Below, piece by piece: positions 23,227 through 29,417 of a stretch of 29,417 nucleotides of DNA. Where the stretch lies: the NCBI GenBank assembly GCA_002336915.1, contig DDET01000017.1, positions 24,171 through 53,587 on the forward strand, given 5' to 3'. Within the stretch, counting starts at the first letter, position 1. Every line of letters begins with the position of its first letter. Source of the DNA: Bacteroidetes bacterium UBA1947 (GTDB lineage: Bacteria; Bacteroidota; Bacteroidia; Chitinophagales; Chitinophagaceae). The notes beneath the pieces are model-generated. The model ran no database searches, was not told the origin of the DNA, and saw only the letters and a list, made by a program, of their open reading frames with translations. The position numbers were made by a program, and so were the translations under genes.

Positions 23227-24408
23227 CTATATTTCCTCCGTTTTTTTGACAATATCTTTAACAATACCATCTAATTCGTTTGCCGAACTTGTAATGTAAT
23301 TTAGTATTTCCGGCAGTTCGCTTTGTTCATATTTTCCGCTGGCAAGTATATCAACCAAGCCTAATAGCCTTGCCAGCGGCGCTCTTACAACATGAGATTG
23401 TGTCCATGCTATTTCCCGCAGCTTCATATTTTGTGCCCGGATCGCATTTACATGAACTTTTAGTTCAGAAATGTCCTGCATTGCCCCTGTGATCCGGATA
23501 GGCTTGCCGGAACTATCGCGTAAAACGAAAGACCTGTCTAAAATATATTTATAGGTGTTATCGGCGCATAAAAAACGATACTCAATTTGAAAATTCGTAG
23601 CGCCCGCACCAATTGCAGCTCCAAACGCTTCATCCACCCTTACCTTGTCTGCGGGGTGAATTTTATCAGTCAACCATTGTTCCAAATTAGGTATTTCACA
23701 TTCTGCATACCCGAACGTGGTACGGATCCCATCGTTGTAAGTGACCTTGCCTGATGCCATATCATAATCCCATACGGTGTCACTTGTTGCCTTTGCCACG
23801 ATTTCATAACGTTCATTGCTACGCTGCAACCTGAGAAAAAGCACAGGCAAGAGCTTTGCCATCACGGCGCTTAACACGATGAGGTTTGAAGACACTGCGA
23901 CCCATGAACCCACTGTATATAAATGACCGGCTTGCGCACCAACCATGTCAAAATAAATTAGAAAGGCAAAGACAACGCAAACAAGAGTATTTAAAACAAC
24001 GGGCCAATAGCTTACTTTGCCCGGAAAAATAAGCACTGTGAAAAAAGTGATGCCGAGGAGGTAGAGCAAACCGGGACCGAAAGAACCCAGGTAATATAAA
24101 AGTGCAATGGCCACAACATAAATTAGCCCGGTAAATACAGCCTTGCGTATGTTAATATCTATACCCGATTTGAAGGTGATAACAGCACATATAAGGAAGG
24201 CAAAAAAATCAACAAAAGCCAATAAATACAGACCGGTGAGCAAGGACATTGCTATACCGGGAATGACCGCAATGAAACTCAGGGGGAAAAAATAGGTGAT
24301 AGTTGTTGTGAAGAGCCTGTTTCGCCAGTAAGACAAGCCGGTGCGTGGGACAGCCGATGCCATAAAGTTATTGTCAACAAAGGCAACATACATTCTCCAT
24401 AAATCCAT
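23227..24408 (-). CDS. Membrane PAS protein with HisKA-like end, no ATPase domain
   Basis: A 393-residue membrane sensor-like protein. From the ATG at 24408 the N-terminal half (about 32-195) has five to six hydrophobic helices. A PAS domain follows (about 200-314: NERYEIVAKATSDTVWDYD, TFGYAE, IHPADK, GKPIRITGAMQDIS). The end (about 322-391) resembles a histidine-kinase dimerisation helix pair with REIAWTQSHVVRAPLARLLG, His339 being the candidate phospho-site. It stops at 393 with TEEI: there is no N, G1 or G2 box, so it cannot bind ATP like a normal kinase. I recall similar PAS/HisKA proteins without HATPase in other Bacteroidota. It may act as a phosphotransfer partner or a kinase modulator (inference). 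Confidence 0.85.
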   Translation of the reverse strand: MDLWRMYVAFVDNNFMASAVPRTGLSYWRNRLFTTTITYFFPLSFIAVIPGIAMSLLTGLYLLAFVDFFAFLICAVITFKSGIDINIRKAVFTGLIYVVAIALLYYLGSFGPGLLYLLGITFFTVLIFPGKVSYWPVVLNTLVCVVFAFLIYFDMVGAQAGHLYTVGSWVAVSSNLIVLSAVMAKLLPVLFLRLQRSNERYEIVAKATSDTVWDYDMASGKVTYNDGIRTTFGYAECEIPNLEQWLTDKIHPADKVRVDEAFGAAIGAGATNFQIEYRFLCADNTYKYILDRSFVLRDSSGKPIRITGAMQDISELKVHVNAIRAQNMKLREIAWTQSHVVRAPLARLLGLVDILASGKYEQSELPEILNYITSSANELDGIVKDIVKKTEEI

Positions 24409-24509
24409 ATACACAAAGCCAACGGGTTGAAGCAGACACTACAAGATACAATAATATGTCTCAAAACCTAATGCAAAGCCAATAACAAATGGCATGAACC
24501 GCAGAAAAT

Positions 24510-27023
24510 TTATTTTGAGAACAGTCTCTTCCTCCTTGCTCTCTTTTCTTTAGGGGCGGTGTTTGCATCTGCCGCCTCAATACCAGGCTCTTGTTTTTTG
24601 GTCTTGAGCTGTATCCTGACATTCCCGTTTTCTCCATCTACAGCTTTAAGGTGCACTACAATGCCTTTCATACTTCTTTCAAGGTTCAGGCTGTCGTCCA
24701 GGATGAGCTCATCTTTTTTTGGATTGCGAAGAGGTACATCTATATCAATATCTGTTCCTGATGCAGATAAAGAATATATACCCCTCACCTGTACATTGAG
24801 CGCGCTGGATTCAATAAGCATAGGATCAATTATTATCTTGTCGCCTTTTATTTCCAGCTTATCCTTAAGCTTAACGAAGGTTATATTCGACAAGTTACGA
24901 TTGCGGAATACGTATTTACTTATTTTCCGGAAAGGCTCGAAATCTACAAGGGCAGCATCGCGCACATCGAAGTGCACAATGCCGTTGAAAGAGTTGGGGA
25001 CTATTTTGCCATCATCGCGTATACTGCCTGTTACATCCACATTGGCATACATACGGCCATTGAGATTTTTATCAGTGATGGCATCCTGTCCAAAATTTTC
25101 GAACGAACGGAAAAAGTCCGGTATGTGTACGTTCTCTACCGCAGCTACAACATGAAAACTGTTGACCGCACTTTTTTGATCGAGGGTACCATGCAGTGCC
25201 AGCCTGCCACCGGCATTATCCAGGCTTATATTATTCAATGTAATCCCAGACTGTCCCAGCTGAATATCTGCATTGATATTGCTGGCGGTAAATTTTTGAT
25301 AAAGCAGTTTATCTACCTGTAGCTGCATATGCACACTGCTGACTGCCAACATATTGTCGAGCTGCTGCGAAGCCTTCCCGGTATTGGCGGTCTTATCAGC
25401 AACCTGAGGCTCGCGGGTCACAGTAATTTTCGATTTCCGTGGGGCCAGGAAGCTACGGAATTCGTTGAGATCTATCTTAGGACTGCGAATATGCCAGTCG
25501 AGCACAATTTTTTCAGGGTTAGTGTAATAGAGATTTAAAAAATTGCGCATGCTGCCGTTCATGAATAATATACTGGAGGCGCTCTGCAGCTTCACATCTT
25601 GTATGTACACGTCGCTTCCACGGAAACTGACCAGTGCAGCGGTATTAGTAAAAGTAAGGTTACGCGGGAGATAGGTCAAAATACCACCGCTCACCCGCAC
25701 TGTGCCAATGGCATAAGGCGCAGTAGTATCATTGGACAGTATACCGCCCTTATACCGCAGATCAAGATCAATATTTCCTTTTTTAAACGCAAATGTGTGG
25801 CCGCCTATTATGTCGTTTAGGGCTGAGAGGGGGAAATGGGATTTTATCCTTGTTTCTAAAACAGGCCTTGTAAGATTTGACACAGTAACCGTGTCGGCAC
25901 CGAAAGGTACCTGGCCCCACCTTGCCTTAAGGCTATAGAGATTTATCTGCGAGTTCCTGTCACTATGACCAGCATCCGGCACTACGTAATTCGTGAACAT
26001 GCCGCTGAAACTGCAGTCTTCCACCTTTCCCGAGGGCGTGATTATGATATTGTCTTTAACCTGCCATATAACCTGTACTACGGGTGTATCGCGAAACATC
26101 ATGTGCCCCTCAAGGTGAGCATGCACATCCAGCGGCTTTGTGAAATCCACAACTTTAAGCTTTGCCGAGATAGCAGGTGTGAGCAGGGCCGCAGCATTGT
26201 TATACATGATATCCTCTGCGCCGATATCGAGCATAAAAGAAGCAGGGGTATCTGCGAATGCAAACCTGCCGCCAATAGTTACCCGGTCTTTATCGATGCG
26301 GATGCGTTGATTGGGGATAGATAGTATATGCTTTGCTGCGTTGTAGCCAATAGTGATATCCATTCCCAGTTGCTTGTCTTTAAGGAAACTACCCTTACCG
26401 GTATTGAAGGCAAAGCTATTGACGTGTGAATTGAGCTCAATTTTCGCGGTCCAGCCGGTATCATTATAGTTTAGCCGGGTTTCCATTTGATCTATGTTGA
26501 GCCGGAACAGTTTGAACTTATTCGTATTCTCGAAGGTGAAATCGATATCATTGAGAAAGACGTGATCGATGCGGGCTGTTCCTTTTTTTGCCGTGGTACC
26601 TGTTTTCTTCTTAAAGATGTTAGTGTTACTGCGGCCTATACTGTCAGTGAACAGGTATATCTTCCCTGTGTTGATGCGTATGTTCCTTATCTGCGGCTCA
26701 CTGCGCAGTACCGTAAATGCATTTAGGGCTACATATATTTCTTTTGCCTGCAGCAGGTCGTGGTGATGGATAGAATAGAGACTATCGCGCAAAACCACAT
26801 TTTTTAATGAAATGGAAATACCGGGAAAGCCTCGAAGTAAAGTAGGTTCCATGGTTTCTATAGTGAGCGTGCCATTCAGGTCGTCATTCAGCTGTGCGGT
26901 TATTTTTTTCAACAGGGCCGCCTTGTTCATATTCACATATAGGGCCAAGCCTATCCATAGCAGCACTATAAGGGCAGCGACACTACCTGATATTTTCAAG
27001 CTGATCTTTAACCAACGCGGCAT
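24510..27023 (-). CDS. AsmA-family envelope protein
   Basis: An 837-residue protein with an N-terminal signal anchor (about 9-30). The AsmA start region follows (LKKITAQLNDDLNGTLTIE, LLRGFPGISISLKNVVLRDS), then a very long beta-rich periplasmic body and an AsmA C-terminal domain (about 640-800: LNGRMYANVDVTGSIRDDG, FRKISKYVFRNRNLSNITFV, DKIIIDPMLIESSALNVQV). The tail is basic (KEKRARRKRLFSK). AsmA-like proteins bridge membranes and are linked to lipid transport and outer-membrane homeostasis in proteobacteria; the exact role here is inferred. The gene starts on ATG at 27023 and is divergent from the T9SS cargo gene at 27233. Confidence 0.9.
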   Translation of the reverse strand: MPRWLKISLKISGSVAALIVLLWIGLALYVNMNKAALLKKITAQLNDDLNGTLTIETMEPTLLRGFPGISISLKNVVLRDSLYSIHHHDLLQAKEIYVALNAFTVLRSEPQIRNIRINTGKIYLFTDSIGRSNTNIFKKKTGTTAKKGTARIDHVFLNDIDFTFENTNKFKLFRLNIDQMETRLNYNDTGWTAKIELNSHVNSFAFNTGKGSFLKDKQLGMDITIGYNAAKHILSIPNQRIRIDKDRVTIGGRFAFADTPASFMLDIGAEDIMYNNAAALLTPAISAKLKVVDFTKPLDVHAHLEGHMMFRDTPVVQVIWQVKDNIIITPSGKVEDCSFSGMFTNYVVPDAGHSDRNSQINLYSLKARWGQVPFGADTVTVSNLTRPVLETRIKSHFPLSALNDIIGGHTFAFKKGNIDLDLRYKGGILSNDTTAPYAIGTVRVSGGILTYLPRNLTFTNTAALVSFRGSDVYIQDVKLQSASSILFMNGSMRNFLNLYYTNPEKIVLDWHIRSPKIDLNEFRSFLAPRKSKITVTREPQVADKTANTGKASQQLDNMLAVSSVHMQLQVDKLLYQKFTASNINADIQLGQSGITLNNISLDNAGGRLALHGTLDQKSAVNSFHVVAAVENVHIPDFFRSFENFGQDAITDKNLNGRMYANVDVTGSIRDDGKIVPNSFNGIVHFDVRDAALVDFEPFRKISKYVFRNRNLSNITFVKLKDKLEIKGDKIIIDPMLIESSALNVQVRGIYSLSASGTDIDIDVPLRNPKKDELILDDSLNLERSMKGIVVHLKAVDGENGNVRIQLKTKKQEPGIEAADANTAPKEKRARRKRLFSK

Positions 27024-27232
27024 GTGGGGAAATTCATATTAGTAACATCTAGTAAAAAGCCTGCCATTGGAAATAAAAACTGTTGCCAAGTGTAAATTAA
27101 TTAATAAAAACAATCAAATGATCTTATATTCCATGTATTGGAGATAAGCCCATTACAGGCTCAAGCCAAAAAAATACTGCAAAGTCCAACTATTAGTTAG
27201 GAGCACCCGTCTTATTAAGAAATATCCATTCT

Positions 27233-28984
27233 ATGCCTAAGCCTGTTGCAGTATTTACTGCCCTTCTTTTATTTGCCGCTGTTATACCATCAAAGGCACA
27301 GCCCGTCTATCAATGGGCGTATGGCTTGCCCGGCTTTTCGAGCTGGACGCAGGCTGAAGCCAACCACGTAAGCTCCCTGATGGTAAACAAGAAAGGAGAA
27401 TCGTACCTGTTTGGCGGATTTGCGGTGGCGATGGATGTGGACCCCGGCCCCGGTGTGGACAGCCTGAAGGCCACGGCACTGCAAGGCTCGGCTGCCTATC
27501 TCCTTAAATACAGCCCCTCGGGCCAGTTGATCCGAAAACTTAATATAGGGACAGGTGAGTGGACCACCTCTATGTGTGATGACGGCCATTGGTATGCAGG
27601 CGGCGGTGTGGGCGTGGACAGCATTGGCCTTGGGTACAGTACAGATACTTTGTCGACCCCGGGCTTTTTTATTGCCAAATATGACTCACTAGACCATCTG
27701 GTATGGGCAAAGGGAACAGGTATAGGGGCAAGTGTACTGGCAATAAAGGCCGACCATGACGGGAATCTTTTTGTTACCGGCGTTTTTAACAGTACAATAG
27801 ACTTCGATCCGGCACATCCCGGCAATGCCCTATTCACCAACAGCCTGCTGGATGGCTTTATTGCCAAGTATGATGGCGATGGCACCTTTCAATGGGCGAG
27901 GCAAATAAAGGGAAATGACGGTGACCAGGGGATGGCCCTTGATGTAGATATGACCGGGAATGTATTTGTAACCGGCTATACGGCCGGATATATGACACCC
28001 TCATCTACGTTTATGGATACGGGCAACGTCTTCCGCACATTAGTTTGCCATGGTGGCTATGATGGCTATGTGGCAAAATACACAAGCGATGGTGCTATTG
28101 CCTGGCTGGAGGCCCTGGGCGGTGCCGGCCATGATTACGGCAGGGGCATAGCTGTAGACAAGGCGGGCAACGTATACGCCAGCGGCTACTACGCAGGATC
28201 AATGACGGTGGACACTGCAGCCAATATAGTGCTTAACGCCGGAGCCGGTAACCAATCGGGCTACCTGGTAAAACTGAACGGTGCAACAGGGCACCCGGTA
28301 TGGGCAAAAAATTATGGCTGCGACACAGGGTTCAATGCAATATCATTTGCACAGGCACTGGTATGTGATGACAGCAGCAACGTCTATATGACGGGCATGT
28401 TCCAGAAAAGCATAGTCCTCAACCCTGTTGCACCAGCTATCCCGGCGGGGACAACTCATGCCAATAGTGCGGACTACTATGTACTGAAACTTGACTCAGC
28501 CGGCAACTATAAATGGCATATACATACCTACAGCGGCTGGGACGATGAGGCCTATCAAATAGTGCTTGGCCCCGCAAACGATGTTTATGTATCGGGCTAT
28601 ATAAGTGACACCACCGATTTTGACCTCGCCGGCCCGGGGGGGCTTGTTAGTTTCCCGATGCCTAATCCAAATTGGGTCACCGTTTCCTTCATAGCTAAAT
28701 ATAAGCAGCCTGGCTCTAACGTTGAGGCAGTGAGCAGTGTTGCAGGGAGTGCTTTTAGTATATATCCCAATCCTGTAAAGGACGAGCTGACAGTAGATGG
28801 CGCAATAATTAACAATGGCGGTATTGAGGTCTTTGATCTGCTGGGCAGAACCTGTAATGTGCAGGTGAGAACCCTGGCGAACAAAGCGATGGTAAATACA
28901 GGTTCGCTTACTCCCGGGCTTTACATTTTGCAGTACAAAGAAAATAATACTGCACCTTACAGAATTAAGTTCATTAAGGAATAG
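27233..28984 (+). CDS. Seven-blade SBBP-like T9SS-sorted protein
   Basis: A 583-residue secreted protein. The signal peptide (1-22, ending PSKAQ) precedes a beta-propeller-like body of about 475 residues. In it the signature [GY][FY][IVL][AVL]K[YL]D...W recurs seven times (for example FFIAKYDSLDHLVWAKG, GYVAKYTSDGAIAWLEALGG), alternating with GNVFVTGY/NVYASGYYAGS segments typical of SBBP repeats. The type A T9SS sorting domain (about 510-583) has FSIYPNPVKDELTV, IEVFDLLGRTC, GLYILQYKEN and final KFIKE. Two Asp-rich TIDFDPAHPG/DVDPGPG turns may bind calcium (inference). It is convergent with the ArsC/Spx gene, with only 3 bases between the stops. Confidence 0.88.
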   Translation: MPKPVAVFTALLLFAAVIPSKAQPVYQWAYGLPGFSSWTQAEANHVSSLMVNKKGESYLFGGFAVAMDVDPGPGVDSLKATALQGSAAYLLKYSPSGQLIRKLNIGTGEWTTSMCDDGHWYAGGGVGVDSIGLGYSTDTLSTPGFFIAKYDSLDHLVWAKGTGIGASVLAIKADHDGNLFVTGVFNSTIDFDPAHPGNALFTNSLLDGFIAKYDGDGTFQWARQIKGNDGDQGMALDVDMTGNVFVTGYTAGYMTPSSTFMDTGNVFRTLVCHGGYDGYVAKYTSDGAIAWLEALGGAGHDYGRGIAVDKAGNVYASGYYAGSMTVDTAANIVLNAGAGNQSGYLVKLNGATGHPVWAKNYGCDTGFNAISFAQALVCDDSSNVYMTGMFQKSIVLNPVAPAIPAGTTHANSADYYVLKLDSAGNYKWHIHTYSGWDDEAYQIVLGPANDVYVSGYISDTTDFDLAGPGGLVSFPMPNPNWVTVSFIAKYKQPGSNVEAVSSVAGSAFSIYPNPVKDELTVDGAIINNGGIEVFDLLGRTCNVQVRTLANKAMVNTGSLTPGLYILQYKENNTAPYRIKFIKE

Positions 28985-28987
28985 ATA

Positions 28988-29335
28988 CTAGAATAATTTA
29001 CTTACTTCCTTTTCATCCCAGCCCAAAAAGAATTTGTCATCGCCCAAGTCCCATACCGGGCGCTTAATGAGTGAAGTGTTTTTCATCATTAAGGCGATGG
29101 CTTTTGATTTGTTGGTTATGCTTGCTTTCTCGGCATCGGTAAGTGCGCGGTAAGTAGTGCTTTTTGTGTTAACCAGTTTGTCCGTTGGGAAATGCTTTAA
29201 CCAGAGCTCCAAAGTAGCTTTGTTGATACCTAGTTCCTTATAGTTGTGAAACTCGTAATTAATTTTCTTAGCATCCAGCCATTTAAAGGCTTTTTGCATG
29301 GTATCGCAGTTTTTTATTCCGTAGAGGGTGATCAT
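28988..29335 (-). CDS. ArsC/Spx-family (YffB-like) protein
   Basis: A 115-residue thioredoxin-fold protein of the arsenate reductase/Spx family. It starts MITLYGIKNCDTM at the ATG at 29335, the usual family start; an ATG six codons upstream is possible. There is one Cys (Cys10) in the CxxC position with Met in place of the second Cys. Further family features are FHNYKELGINKATLELWL, LVNTKSTTYRAL, MMKNTSLIKRPV and GWDEKEV. The single-Cys form is typical of the glutathione- or partner-dependent YffB branch, so true arsenate reduction is not implied. No ars genes are adjacent. It lies downstream of a tRNA and a terminator on the same strand. Confidence 0.88.
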   Translation of the reverse strand: MITLYGIKNCDTMQKAFKWLDAKKINYEFHNYKELGINKATLELWLKHFPTDKLVNTKSTTYRALTDAEKASITNKSKAIALMMKNTSLIKRPVWDLGDDKFFLGWDEKEVSKLF

Positions 29336-29366
29336 GGGCTGGAAAATTAGCATTTGCTAAAATAAC

Positions 29367-29391
29367 AAAGTCCCCGAAATTCGGGGACTTT
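29367..29391. terminator. Terminator just downstream of the tRNA
   Basis: A perfect inverted repeat, AAAGTCCCCGAA and its complement around a single A, followed on the minus strand by TTTGTTATTTT. It directly abuts the encoded CCA of the tRNA, so it should end the tRNA transcript; the last tRNA base is part of the outer pair. Confidence 0.85.
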
Positions 29392-29417
29392 GGTGGAAGC
29401 ACACGGGTTCGAACCGC
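29391..29417 (-). tRNA. 3' end of a tRNA with encoded CCA, cut by the window edge
   Basis: The minus strand reads GCGGTTCGAACCCGTGTGCTTCCACCA split as T-stem GCGG, T-loop TTCGAAC, T-stem CCGTG, acceptor strand TGCTTCC, discriminator A and CCA. Its 5' partner should start GGAAGCA beyond 29417. The anticodon is outside the window, so the amino acid is not known. Confidence 0.85.

Noticed and set aside
28988..29335. Arsenate resistance function for the ArsC-like gene
   Set aside because: There is one Cys only, no arsR/arsB/acr3 neighbours, and the YffB/Spx branch shares the fold without known arsenate activity.

Overview
The window looks like chromosomal DNA of a Bacteroidota bacterium, most likely of the Chitinophagales/Sphingobacteriales type. 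Four secreted proteins end in type IX secretion (T9SS) sorting domains. There is an outer-membrane TonB-dependent receptor with an N-terminal carboxypeptidase-regulatory-like domain, a bacterial GH3-type adenylating enzyme, an AsmA-like protein, and a PAS protein with an atypical HisKA end. Several intergenic regions carry TTG-N18-20-TAnnTTTG promoters, the consensus of the Bacteroidota primary sigma factor, and starts are preceded by A-rich leaders rather than Shine-Dalgarno sequences. This is inferred from sequence character only.

Layout. Positions 1-182 hold the 5' end of a window-truncated tRNA, a tandem partial tRNA copy and a strong promoter reading leftwards. Positions 263-4094 (minus) look like one transcription unit: a Lys/Glu-rich secreted protein, ribulose-phosphate 3-epimerase (rpe) and a TonB-dependent receptor. 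Positions 4334-12255 (minus) carry three large T9SS cargo genes, each followed by its own terminator: a LamG-like protein, a 14-blade RCC1 propeller protein and a third cargo protein. The first two share an almost complete C-terminal 'chassis' of about 440 residues. A NarL/LuxR-type response regulator (12506-13201) is divergent from the third cargo gene.

Positions 13202-14253 are a non-coding repeat island with a 115-bp direct repeat pair 225 bp apart, a perfect 15-bp inverted repeat and GC-rich palindromes. Next come a TPR lipoprotein (minus) and two tandem paralogous secreted proteins of unknown family (15407-17070, plus), followed by a tandem array of terminator-like hairpins and two candidate small ORFs.

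Positions 17636-24408 are mostly housekeeping: metF divergent from lptB, then GH3; on the minus strand dapD-mscS and the PAS/HisKA membrane protein. Positions 24510-29335 hold an AsmA-like protein, a 7-blade SBBP-like T9SS cargo and an ArsC/Spx-family protein. A terminator and the 3' end of a tRNA close the window.

Coding density is high and no transposase, integrase, CRISPR array or defence operon was seen. The most original material is the tandem HHYEY/RCGNAF secreted pair, the head-swapped T9SS cargo pair, the intergenic repeat island and the ATPase-less PAS/HisKA protein.
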